Part shown: one piece after another, positions 7,461 through 16,542 of the stretch | Layout of the letters: every line of letters begins with the position of its first letter | Position numbering within the stretch: the first letter of the stretch is position 1 | Assembly (NCBI GenBank): GCA_021298835.1 | Contig: JAJTHG010000018.1 | Location: forward strand, 1 to 64,000 | DNA length: 64,000 bases | From: Gemmatimonadota bacterium | GTDB lineage: Bacteria > Gemmatimonadota > Gemmatimonadetes > Gemmatimonadales > Gemmatimonadaceae | Direction: 5' to 3' | Translations under genes and position numbers: made by a program | Notes under the pieces: generated by a model | The model's database searches: none | What the model was told of the DNA's origin: nothing | What the model saw: only the letters and a program-made list of their open reading frames with translations

Positions 7461-10400
7461 TCATGGCTTTCCTGTCTGAGCCCGCACCACGAACCATCCC
7501 CCCTCGGATCGACCACTCAACCCCGGATTGAAGTTCTCTGCCGCGTGAGCCTGCGGGCGAACGAACCGCCCCGCGGTCGTCGCGCGCACCACGTAGCTGA
7601 CGGTGGACGACCCGCGATACAGCTTCCGGGCGAAGAAGACCGTGTGCTCGTCATGATGACGTGCATTGCTCCACGGCGACCACCAGCCGCCAACCCACGA
7701 GCCGAAGTGGTCATCGTCGGAGACACGTTCCGTTTCGCTGTCTCGTCGCCGTCCCCGGGCCAAGCTCGCGGCGGCGGAGAAGGGACCAAGCGTCGAGGAC
7801 GTCTTCAGCGCCAGATCGACCGCTTCGAGGCCCGCCGGCAGCGCATCTTCGAGCACGACATACTCCCGGTCCGCCGGCGCGGTGACCTTCAGTCGGACGC
7901 GGACGAGCTCTCCCTCCTCGACCTCCGTCACGGGGCGTCCATCGTCCACACGCTCGTACCAGCGCTCGACCGTGAGGCCGCGCACCACTGGCGCGACTGG
8001 ACGCGCGCGCGTCACCTCATTGAGCGTGATCGAGTAGAACTGCGAGCCCCCGCTCGTCCGCAGGGTCACGATCAGCCCTGCAGCACCATCGGCCGCGCCA
8101 AGCGCGGCGAGGCTGACTGGGGGCATCTCACCGCCCCGGGCCGTGATCGTCAGCGTCGTGTCGCGCCGGCCGGCGCCGGCTGACTTCGTCGAGATCTGCA
8201 CGACCATGGGCGCATCGTGTGGGCGTCGCCGGTGCGCGAACCGCGCCAGGGCACTGGCCGCCGCGACGTGGTCTTCCGTGTTCCACCACGCATCCCGGTC
8301 GGCGAGCGTCCGGACCGTGAGGCGCTCGACAAGCTTGCCGATCCGCGGATTCCCGGGATCGATTGCCAGCGTGGCACGCAGCAGACGCGCCGGTGGCCGG
8401 ATGTGCGAGTGAAGGCCGACGGTGCTCAGGACCGAGTCGGGGAACTCGACGCGGTTCCCGACGTCGGCGAGGGACGACCAGAGCCGCTGCAGCAACGCCT
8501 TGGCAGTGCCGTGACGACCGACGGTTTCGAGCAGCTCGGCGAGCGAGACGCGATCTTCCCACGTGAGTCGGTCCGCGTAGCGCAGCGACGGCCGGATGTC
8601 GCTGGCGCGTAGCGTGCCAACGCGCCGCAGGACATCGAGCGCGCCGATGCGCCGCTGGAGGTGCCATGCGATACGGGCAGCTCGTTGGGCTCGGTTCCCG
8701 TACGTCGTGTCCGGCAACACCGGTCGCTTCTCGAGCATCGCGCGGTACTCCCGGGCGAATCGCGCCACCAAGGCGGTATCGATCGTGAGACCGATGTCGC
8801 GCGCGTCGAGCATCAGTGCAACCGAGGCCTCGTGCAGGTCCGGCAGGATCCACGCAGCTCCCCAGCAATCGACGATCTGTCCGGCACGCCGCGCGAGTTC
8901 GTCCACCAGCCGCTGCAACTCGTCGCGCGCCTCGACGGTATCGCGCAGGACGCTGACACCGTGACGCTGGGCATCGAGCAACGACACGAGAATCCGACCG
9001 CGCGACGCCAGGTACTCGGAACAGCGGTACTCGGCGCCGCGCAGGAAGTCACGCGCAGCACCTAGCGTCGGCACCGGGCCGGACCCGCTCCGAATCGCGA
9101 TCGTGGACTTCATCGGATCGAGATCGGCGGAGAGTCGCATGCGGATGGTGACCGACTCACGGATCATCCCGGCGACGGTGCGGGCCTGAGGCACGCGATC
9201 GGCCGCGACCGGAATGGCGACACGCACCGCATCGGCCGTGACGCCATCCGACGCGCGCAACGTGATCCGCGCGGAGTCGGATGCCGCGCCACGCCACGCA
9301 AACCGCACCTCGGCACTCCGGCTGTCCAGGGTCGCTGACCTGCGGCCATCGCCGAGCAGCGAGATGCCGGTCCCCGACGCGACCACGTCCACGGTACCAG
9401 GGCGGCCGTCCCGGACATTGATGACGGCACCGGCAACCAGCGAGTCGCCGGGCCGGACGAGCCTCGGCAGCGCCGGCCGCACCACGAGCGGCTTGAACAC
9501 CATCAGGGCCCGCTCGGCACTGCCGTACTGCTCGTGCGCTCCAACGGCGACCGCCATCAACCGAAACGTCGTGACGTTGTCCGGTAGCTTCACCGTGATG
9601 CGCGCGTTGCCGTTGGCGTCGGTGCGGATGCCGGAACGGAAGAAGGCGGTGGCGCGGAATCTCGAACGTACCAGCACGGTGTCGCTCAGCGCGTCCGGCG
9701 GCGAGGTCCAGCCGGCGACACCGGTGAGTTCCAGAGGGTAGCCGCGGGAACGTCCATCGCGCCACTCGCCTCGCGCGCTGCCCCACAGCCACGACGGGGT
9801 ACCTGGCTTCAACATCCGCACGGCCGCCGCGACACTCACACCACTCCGCGTCAACGGTACGAGCGCGGCCATCGGATCGGGGGTCGGAAATCCGGTGATC
9901 GAGAGCACGCCTTCATCGGTCGCCCAAAGCGTGACCTCGCCGGTGGCGGCTCCGCCGCGGACGTCGCGGAGCGACACGTCGAAGCTTGCGCTATCCCCCG
10001 GCGCATAGGTCTCGCGCTGCGGCGTGATGGCGACGACGAGCCGCTTCGGCGCGTCGTCGACCCGAAACGCGGCGTATCCGATGCGAAGGAACCCGGGTGC
10101 CGAGTCACCGGGGACCACCGCACCGCGTCGCGCGAGGGATACCGAAATGAAGCCGTTCGGGATGTCGCGCTCCGTGACGGGCAATCGGACCGTGACCGTT
10201 CCATGAACATCCTGCAGCAGTCGGTGCTCGAAGACACCCTCCCGCTCGATTGTGATCCACGCGTCGGCACGCTCCCACGGCGAGGTGAAGGACGCGACCA
10301 CGTCGTCGCCGGGCTTGAGGTGATCGCGCTGCAGCCGCACCGCGAGCTTGAACGGCGACGCGCCGGGGATGGGACCGCTGCCGCAGACCCAGCGACCGAG

Positions 10401-13271
10401 CGACGAGCTCACCGGGCGTGATTGCTCATCCACGGTCGTGGCGATCAGCGCGAGTGCGCCCTCGGACATCGGCGGCACGGTGATCGTCACGGCACTGTCC
10501 GCCGTCGTCAGGGAATCGACACGGACGGTGTCCGCGCGCCATCTCCCGGTGGCGCGACCGAACTCATCCGCGGTGGGCGGCTGCCAGTGGTAGCGCACGA
10601 GCGCCAGCCGGACCCGAACCCCGGCCACGCGCCGCCCGTCGGGGCGAACCGCGATCAGCGCGACCGGGTGCGGCGTGTCGGCCGACCACCAGAACGATGA
10701 ATCCCGGATCGCCAGGGAGAATGACGCGGAGTGCACGACGGAGGACGCGGTCGCTGTCACGACCTGCCGATTCACGTCGGACACCGTCACGTTGATGTTG
10801 ACCCGCGCCGGCCGGCGGGCCGGCGACGAGTCGGTGGGCACCTTGATCCGCGCGATGCCCGCGGCGTCGATCCTGTCCCGACCGTGGTGTGTCTTGGGAT
10901 ATTCCATCTTCTCCTCGTCCCACCAGCCGCCGCCGGTACCGACCGTCCAGTCTCGCCCAAGTCCGGGAATCCGGAGCTCCCCCGGCCGCATCTGGCGGAA
11001 GGTGACCTGCCACCGCACGACGGCGTCGGCCATCGCCGCACCGAGGAGATAGTTCGCGCGTACCTGTATGCCGAGCGTGTCTCCACGAAAGTGCTCAAGA
11101 CCGTCATCGTGCGCCCGAACGAGGAATTCCGGGGCGCGATACTCGGCCAGCCGGGAGGCGGCGGCACCGGCCTGCTGCCACGCCCCGTCGCGGAAGACCG
11201 ATGCCGTCACGGACAGGTCGCCGAGTTCGCTGCGAGCGGCGAGCTGGAACGTGTGGTGGGCGCTTCCCAGAGCCGACTGGCGGACGACCGTATCGCCGAT
11301 CACGTCGGCTTGACCGAAGTCACTGCTGCGTTTCAGGATGAAGCGGACGGAATCGACCGGCGGCACCCTCCGGTACTGCCCGACAATTCCTTCGCGGATG
11401 ACGGTGCTGACGTACATCGGTTCGCCTGGCCGGTAGATCCCGCGGTCCGTGAACACCAAGGCGTGAAGGTTCCGTCCCCGCCGGAACGGCGAACCGTCCG
11501 TATCGCCAACCGTCGGTTGTTGCTCCTCGATAGACGCGTCGCGAAGGTCGGTGAGTGACCGCTCGCCCTCGAACTCCACGTCGATGAATCGCGCCTCCGT
11601 CGATCGCGCGAGTACGGCGACCCCCGCGGCATCGGTTCGCGCGGAATCACGCACTCCGCCGGTGGTATCCAGTGCCGTGACCTGAGCGTTTGGCACGGGC
11701 GCGCCGTCAAGTGCCGATGTGACTCGCACATACGCACCGGTCGCGCCCGTTCGGCTGTACACCAGGAGCGCGGTGGACTGCAGCAGCGCGCGCGCCGTTC
11801 GGAGCGACCGGCGCGAGTCATCCTTCGACGGTTGTTCCCCTGGTCCTCCTGCTGGCATCGCGTCGAGCGACGACCGCTTGAGTGACGCCTGCAACACCAC
11901 CAATTGACCGCGGTAGCGCGACCGTAGCTCGGGCAGCGGGATATCGGATTCGCCGATCGCATTGCGCGGCGCGTGTACCGCGACCACGCGGACGGTCGTA
12001 TCACGGAGCGGGTGCTCCGGCCGTTCTGTCGTCCGATCGGGGTGAAGCATGTGCTTCACGCGCTCGGAGTCGGGTACCGGCATGATGTAGAGCCGGATGC
12101 TGTCCACGTTGATGTGCCGCACGCGGATGGTTGGAGTCGGCGTCGGCGGCAGGTACACGTGCCCAGTGGCAAACCCGAAGTCAACCGCGAAGTCTCCGAC
12201 CGACACCGTGCGGGATAGGGGGCCACTGATGCGACGCCCGAAGCGATCACGGAGCGTCGAGTCCACCGTGACGGTATACGAACCTCCCGGCATGATCGTC
12301 CCGGGTACGAACCAATCCTGCGTTGAGTACGCCGGGACGGCGGGTCGGAACGCACTCGCGGGCGAGAGATGCACCGCCGGAGGCAGGTCGGTGGCGGGAA
12401 CCGGCGCCGACAAGTCGATGGCCAACCCACGGGGCAAACGGCAATCCGGGTAGCAACGCACAGACGACAAGACGAATGGTCGCCTCGTCTCCACCGGGTA
12501 ATTGATCATCGGGCCGTCGAGTGAATCGAGGGACAGCACCGACAACGTACCCTTGCACCCCTCGGGTAGCGCGCGATCGGGGGCGAACTCCACGATCCGT
12601 CGCTGGCGCTCGGCGATCGAGTCGCTATTCCACGCCGCTTCTCTGACCAGCGAGTAGTCGTCCTTCGGGCTGCCGGCGCGCTGCCGCAGGACGTGATAGC
12701 CAATCCCCGTTGCGCCGGCGCACGGCCCAGTGCCACGCAGTGCAAGACGAACGGCGCGTGCCAGGACCGAATCGGCTAGGGGGGCGCTGAACGCAATGGT
12801 GACGTGGCCCGGCGGATCAAGTTGCGTCGGCCACTCGGACTGGAGAGAGGGTTCCATGCCCAGAACGACGGGCCCCCGGACGCGAAGACGAATGCGGTGC
12901 GGTGCGGCGAGGCGGCTGCCATCCATCGCCTCGAAACCGGTATCCACGACGATGGTGTACCGCGTGCCGGGGCTCAAGCCATCGACCGGCAGTACGCGAA
13001 TCGTTGACGGATCGCGCCACTCGACGAGGATGCGAACCGCCGGCTGAATGCGGACAAACCGGGATGGATCGAATGTGTGTTCGAGAGTGCCGACGACGGG
13101 ACGATCGAAGGTGATCGTCATCGCCCCCGTAGGCCGCACCACGCCGCGCGGCGCGTACGACTGCACCGCGAGCGGCGGCTGCGCATGCGTCGGGTCCGGG
13201 ATCGCCAGCGCGACCGCAACACGCAGCGCCGCACACGCGAATCGCCGTGGAGGGATCCGGGGACTTCCCAT
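7461..13271 (-). CDS. Secreted bacterial alpha-2-macroglobulin-like protein lacking the thioester Gln
   Basis: Very large protein (1936 aa from the chosen ATG at 13271). Start choice: the leader MGSPRIPPRRFACAALRVAV ... THA-Q looks like a Sec signal peptide, while the longer in-frame extension upstream is low-complexity. Order: MG/Big-like beta domains at the N-terminus; middle macroglobulin domains (DRGIYRPGEPMYVSTVIREG; TYAPGDSASFDVSL); the A2M domain (FRSGIRTDANGNARITVKLP); then a TED-like helical region with RCSEYLASR at Cys1417-Tyr1420, where thioester A2Ms have CxEQ. The Gln is replaced by Tyr, so no internal thioester is expected. A C-terminal receptor-like domain follows (LEDALPAGLEAVD ... 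VVRATTAGRF). No pbpC-like gene is adjacent. Likely periplasmic or surface protease trap; role inferred. Confidence 0.9.
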   Translation of the reverse strand: MGSPRIPPRRFACAALRVAVALAIPDPTHAQPPLAVQSYAPRGVVRPTGAMTITFDRPVVGTLEHTFDPSRFVRIQPAVRILVEWRDPSTIRVLPVDGLSPGTRYTIVVDTGFEAMDGSRLAAPHRIRLRVRGPVVLGMEPSLQSEWPTQLDPPGHVTIAFSAPLADSVLARAVRLALRGTGPCAGATGIGYHVLRQRAGSPKDDYSLVREAAWNSDSIAERQRRIVEFAPDRALPEGCKGTLSVLSLDSLDGPMINYPVETRRPFVLSSVRCYPDCRLPRGLAIDLSAPVPATDLPPAVHLSPASAFRPAVPAYSTQDWFVPGTIMPGGSYTVTVDSTLRDRFGRRISGPLSRTVSVGDFAVDFGFATGHVYLPPTPTPTIRVRHINVDSIRLYIMPVPDSERVKHMLHPDRTTERPEHPLRDTTVRVVAVHAPRNAIGESDIPLPELRSRYRGQLVVLQASLKRSSLDAMPAGGPGEQPSKDDSRRSLRTARALLQSTALLVYSRTGATGAYVRVTSALDGAPVPNAQVTALDTTGGVRDSARTDAAGVAVLARSTEARFIDVEFEGERSLTDLRDASIEEQQPTVGDTDGSPFRRGRNLHALVFTDRGIYRPGEPMYVSTVIREGIVGQYRRVPPVDSVRFILKRSSDFGQADVIGDTVVRQSALGSAHHTFQLAARSELGDLSVTASVFRDGAWQQAGAAASRLAEYRAPEFLVRAHDDGLEHFRGDTLGIQVRANYLLGAAMADAVVRWQVTFRQMRPGELRIPGLGRDWTVGTGGGWWDEEKMEYPKTHHGRDRIDAAGIARIKVPTDSSPARRPARVNINVTVSDVNRQVVTATASSVVHSASFSLAIRDSSFWWSADTPHPVALIAVRPDGRRVAGVRVRLALVRYHWQPPTADEFGRATGRWRADTVRVDSLTTADSAVTITVPPMSEGALALIATTVDEQSRPVSSSLGRWVCGSGPIPGASPFKLAVRLQRDHLKPGDDVVASFTSPWERADAWITIEREGVFEHRLLQDVHGTVTVRLPVTERDIPNGFISVSLARRGAVVPGDSAPGFLRIGYAAFRVDDAPKRLVVAITPQRETYAPGDSASFDVSLRDVRGGAATGEVTLWATDEGVLSITGFPTPDPMAALVPLTRSGVSVAAAVRMLKPGTPSWLWGSARGEWRDGRSRGYPLELTGVAGWTSPPDALSDTVLVRSRFRATAFFRSGIRTDANGNARITVKLPDNVTTFRLMAVAVGAHEQYGSAERALMVFKPLVVRPALPRLVRPGDSLVAGAVINVRDGRPGTVDVVASGTGISLLGDGRRSATLDSRSAEVRFAWRGAASDSARITLRASDGVTADAVRVAIPVAADRVPQARTVAGMIRESVTIRMRLSADLDPMKSTIAIRSGSGPVPTLGAARDFLRGAEYRCSEYLASRGRILVSLLDAQRHGVSVLRDTVEARDELQRLVDELARRAGQIVDCWGAAWILPDLHEASVALMLDARDIGLTIDTALVARFAREYRAMLEKRPVLPDTTYGNRAQRAARIAWHLQRRIGALDVLRRVGTLRASDIRPSLRYADRLTWEDRVSLAELLETVGRHGTAKALLQRLWSSLADVGNRVEFPDSVLSTVGLHSHIRPPARLLRATLAIDPGNPRIGKLVERLTVRTLADRDAWWNTEDHVAAASALARFAHRRRPHDAPMVVQISTKSAGAGRRDTTLTITARGGEMPPVSLAALGAADGAAGLIVTLRTSGGSQFYSITLNEVTRARPVAPVVRGLTVERWYERVDDGRPVTEVEEGELVRVRLKVTAPADREYVVLEDALPAGLEAVDLALKTSSTLGPFSAAASLARGRRRDSETERVSDDDHFGSWVGGWWSPWSNARHHDEHTVFFARKLYRGSSTVSYVVRATTAGRFVRPQAHAAENFNPGLSGRSEGGWFVVRAQTGKP

Positions 13272-13677
13272 GCCCTCCGCAAGCTGTGCGGGGCGTGGGC
13301 ACGCGTCAACGGAGGGTCGGGAAGCCGTCCGCGGCGCCGAACTTCGTGTGCTCCCGCATCCCGCCAGTGACGTTGGCCGATCAGCCGCGTATCGCCTGGC
13401 CTGGTGTGACGTGTCGGGGATGTGCCGGAAGCGTGTTGCGTACCGCATGGCCTCGGGAAGGGCAGGGTGCCGTGAGATGGGGCATCGCGAGGGAATCCAC
13501 GATCCGCGAGTCGGAGGAAGCCGCTCCTGCGGCGGCCGTGTCGAGACGCTCCGGTGCCGGTCTTCTGGCGCGAAGACCTTGTATGCTGGTGTCGGAGTGG
13601 TAACGTCGGGTTGCGTCTTGCTGCGCACAATTCGCGTGAGCGATGGTGATCCGTGGGTTACGCGTGGAGCATGTCCC
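13272..13677. other. Divergent intergenic region
   Basis: 406 bases separating the oppositely transcribed alpha-2-macroglobulin and metallophosphoesterase genes; it should carry both promoters. Reading frames run through it on both strands but encode Arg/Ser/Pro-rich sequence without motifs, typical of GC-rich noncoding DNA. I could not identify a convincing -35/-10 pair. Confidence 0.5.
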
Positions 13678-14586
13678 GTGGCCATCTCAAGGCGTCAGTT
13701 CGTGAGTGCAACGTGTGGACTGTGCGTGGCGTCCGTGTCCACGTACGCGTTCGGCATTGCGCCCCATCGGCTCCTCGTCACGCGGCACCGGATGGCGGGT
13801 GGTCCCGGTCCGGTACTGCGCGTCGCGCAACTCTCCGACCTCCACCTGAAGCGCATCGGGCCCTATACGGAACGGGTCATCGCGGCCGTCCATGAGGCGC
13901 GGCCGGATCTCGTACTGCTGACGGGAGATGCGATTGACCGCGCTGACGCGCTCCCGGTGCTCGCGGGCCTGCTTGCCCTGTTGCCGTCCGGTTCCGCGCG
14001 GCTGGCCATTCTCGGGAACTGGGAGCACTGGTCGGGCGTGGATCTGCGCCGATTGGCGGCATGCTACGAGCGTGCCGGTTGGCAGTTGCTGCGCAACGCC
14101 TCGGTGCGACTCGTCTTTGGGGGTGCCGAGCTGCTCGTCACCGGCCTCGACGACCTGGTGGGTGGTCGCCCGGATGTGCGCGCCTCCCTCCACGACCACG
14201 ACCCGGCGCCCAATCACCTGCTGCTGGCCCACTGCCCGACGCATCGTGAGTTCTTCACGCAGGAGGTCGCCGCCCCGCCCCCGTTGGGAGCTCGTCTGGC
14301 GCCGGTCGCCCCCGGCTTGCGAACGCCGCAGTTGATGTTGGCTGGACATACGCACGGCGGGCAGTTGGCCCTGGGACGGTGGGCGCCGGCACGGCCACGG
14401 GGCAGCGGTCGCTACGTCGCCGGGTGGTATCGCGATGACGCGATCGCGCTGTACGTCTCCCGAGGCATCGGCACATCCGTCCTGCCTGTCCGACTGGGAG
14501 CTCCGCCGGAACTCGTGCTGATCGAGTGGACGCTGAACGCGTCTGGCGTCCCTGATGCGCCGGACGATTCAGGGCCAGGCCCGTGA
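13678..14586 (+). CDS. Tat-exported calcineurin-like metallophosphoesterase (YkuE/YaeI type)
   Basis: 302 aa from the GTG at 13678, chosen because it gives a leader MAISRRQFVSATCGLCVASV with a twin-arginine SRRxF motif; the longer frame upstream has no leader. Metal-binding motifs in order: SDLHLKRIG (D-x-H), LLTGDAID (GD), ILGNWEHW (GN-x-E variant), LLLAHCPTH, and LAGHTHGGQL (GHxH). These define the calcineurin-like phosphoesterase fold; similarity to YkuE/YaeI enzymes suggests phosphodiesterase or lipid-diphosphate hydrolase action outside the membrane, which is inference. Divergent from the alpha-2-macroglobulin gene. Confidence 0.87.
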   Translation: MAISRRQFVSATCGLCVASVSTYAFGIAPHRLLVTRHRMAGGPGPVLRVAQLSDLHLKRIGPYTERVIAAVHEARPDLVLLTGDAIDRADALPVLAGLLALLPSGSARLAILGNWEHWSGVDLRRLAACYERAGWQLLRNASVRLVFGGAELLVTGLDDLVGGRPDVRASLHDHDPAPNHLLLAHCPTHREFFTQEVAAPPPLGARLAPVAPGLRTPQLMLAGHTHGGQLALGRWAPARPRGSGRYVAGWYRDDAIALYVSRGIGTSVLPVRLGAPPELVLIEWTLNASGVPDAPDDSGPGP

Positions 14587-14701
14587 TGTGCGGCGACATC
14601 GCGATCGTTCCGCGATGACCGGGCAGCGAGCCCGTACCGTCGCGCGGCATCACGCGACACGCCTCTCACGGGACGACACGCGCGCGGCGCGCGGTGGATC
14701 G

Positions 14702-15103
14702 TCAGCCCTTCCGCTCCATGTACGTGTTCCCCACCGCCCCCTCCCGGAATCCGTATTGCGCGTACAACCCCTGCGCATCGCGCGTGAGCAGCGCCGTCCG
14801 CCGACTCACCTGCAGCGCCGGATGTGCCAGCAGCGTCGCGACGAGGCCCTTGCCGATGCCCGCCCCGCGACGCGCGGCGTCCACTACGATGTCGGTCCAG
14901 TAGACGAACGTCACGTGGTCGGTGATCGCGCGGCCGAACCCGACCAGCCGGTCGCCGTCGAACGCGCCAACGCACACCGAGTGCTGCATCGCACGCTCGA
15001 GGTCGGCGCGGGGCATCGTCGAGGCCCACGCCGTGGTGTGCAGCAGCGCCAGCGCCGGCGCGACGGGAATCTCCGAGCGGTCGGTCGTGTAGCGGATCGG
15101 CAT
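14702..15103 (-). CDS. GNAT-family N-acetyltransferase
   Basis: 133 aa from the ATG at 15103. Contains the GNAT acetyl-CoA loop RRGAGIGKGLVATLL and the following helix, the preceding strand VYWTDIVVDAA, and the C-terminal LYAQYGFREG segment usual for small acetyltransferases. Substrate unknown. Lies 23 bases downstream of the M16 peptidase pair on the same strand and may be the last gene of that transcript. Confidence 0.85.
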   Translation of the reverse strand: MPIRYTTDRSEIPVAPALALLHTTAWASTMPRADLERAMQHSVCVGAFDGDRLVGFGRAITDHVTFVYWTDIVVDAARRGAGIGKGLVATLLAHPALQVSRRTALLTRDAQGLYAQYGFREGAVGNTYMERKG

Positions 15104-15126
15104 GGCGGGGCGGGTGGGTCGGGAGG

Positions 15127-16542
15127 TCAGAACGCGCTGAGCCGCGACCGCGTGAGCTTGCGCGGATCGCCGATGTAGGCGAGCCGGAGCCCCGTGAGGT
15201 AGCGTTGCGCGACCCGGCGCACGTCCTCCGGCGTGACGCGGCGGATCTCGTCCGGAAACGCCTCGGCCAGCTGCCAGTCGCCGCGATACAGATACGCCCG
15301 CGCGAGGCCATCGGCCTGCTTGAGGTTCGTCTCGTTGTCGAGGTAGTAGTCGGTCAGGAACTGGTTCACGAGCTGCTCGAGCCCGTCGCGGGTGATGAGC
15401 TCGCGCTTGAGCAGCGCGAGCTCCTGTTGCATGAGCGCCAGCACCGTGTCGGGCGCCACGGTGCTCACGTACAGGCCCGCGGCCGCGATCGCCCGCTCCT
15501 TGAACGGAGCCCCCACGGCGTAGGTCAGGTTGCGGCGGCTCCGGATCTCGCTGAAGAGCTGCCCCGAAAGCACCGCCGCCGCCACGCGCAGGGCCTGGTA
15601 GTCGGGCGAGGTCGCTGGCGGGCCGGCGAAGTAGCCCGTGAGGTAATTCGTGGGGAGCTGCCGCCCGTCCATTCCCAGCGCCGGCCGGCCGGTCGGCTGG
15701 GTATCGGGGAGCGTCCAGCGGTATGTCCCTGCAGGCAGCGCGCCGAACGCCTCGCGGACCAGTCGTTCGATCTGCGTGCGCGTCACGTTGCCGACCACCG
15801 CGATGAGCAGCCGCGACTTCACGAGCTGCGTGCGGCGATACTCGAGCAGGTCGTCGCGGCTGATCGCACCGAGCGATGCCTCGGACCCCACGGGGTCGAT
15901 GCCGTAGGGCGTCCCCGCGAAGGCGATCGAGTCGGCGAAGTACTCGAGCCACGTGTCGGGATCGTCCCGCCGCTGGCGCACCCCCGACAGGAACTGCGCC
16001 CGGACGAACTCCACCTCGGCCGGCTCGAGGCGCGGCCGCAGCAGCCGGTCGGCATAGACGGCCCACGTGCCGTCGAGGGTGCCCGTCGTCGCCATGAGCG
16101 TGAACGTCGTCCACTCGTGGGTCGCGTTGACGCCGATCTGCGTCCCGAGCTGCGCCATGGTCTCGCGCAGCTGCGCCTTGGGGAAACGCTCGGTGCCCTG
16201 CTCGCTCGCCTGCAGGTAGAGCGCCTCGAGCCCGGCCCTGGCCGCCCCCGTCAGCCGGGTGCCGCCCAGGAGGTAGGTGTTCACGGCCACGACATCGTTG
16301 GCCAACGTGCGGCGCAGGATCACCGGCACGCCGGCGACGGTGAACTGCGACGTCCCCGCCGGCTCCACCGGGGCGGCGACGACCGGTCGGGACGGCGCGG
16401 GGCGCGTCGGGCGGCGCACCTGGGCCTCGAGGGCGGGCGCGAACGTCAGCACGGCGAGCGTGACGGCGCGGGTAACGGTGGGTGCCGAAGCCCACCCGAG
16501 GTGGGGGGCCGCGACTCCGCGGGCTGGGGAGCGATGGGTCAT
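15127..16542 (-). CDS. M16 peptidase family protein, inactive-type subunit
   Basis: 471 aa with an N-terminal signal-like segment (VTRAVTLAVLTFAPALEAQ). Overall M16 (pitrilysin/processing-peptidase beta-like) architecture, for example SRRNLTYAVGAPF and VNQFLTDYYLDNE, but the HxxEH zinc motif is absent: the equivalent region reads GLEALYLQASEQG. The upstream partner retains the motif and the two genes overlap by 4 bases (16539-16542), so this is probably the non-catalytic half of a heterodimer. Likely exported. Confidence 0.85.
   Translation of the reverse strand: MTHRSPARGVAAPHLGWASAPTVTRAVTLAVLTFAPALEAQVRRPTRPAPSRPVVAAPVEPAGTSQFTVAGVPVILRRTLANDVVAVNTYLLGGTRLTGAARAGLEALYLQASEQGTERFPKAQLRETMAQLGTQIGVNATHEWTTFTLMATTGTLDGTWAVYADRLLRPRLEPAEVEFVRAQFLSGVRQRRDDPDTWLEYFADSIAFAGTPYGIDPVGSEASLGAISRDDLLEYRRTQLVKSRLLIAVVGNVTRTQIERLVREAFGALPAGTYRWTLPDTQPTGRPALGMDGRQLPTNYLTGYFAGPPATSPDYQALRVAAAVLSGQLFSEIRSRRNLTYAVGAPFKERAIAAAGLYVSTVAPDTVLALMQQELALLKRELITRDGLEQLVNQFLTDYYLDNETNLKQADGLARAYLYRGDWQLAEAFPDEIRRVTPEDVRRVAQRYLTGLRLAYIGDPRKLTRSRLSAF

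Noticed and set aside
13272-13685. N-terminal extension of the alpha-2-macroglobulin gene by 138 codons
   Set aside because: Extension is low-complexity and lies upstream of a good signal peptide at 13271.
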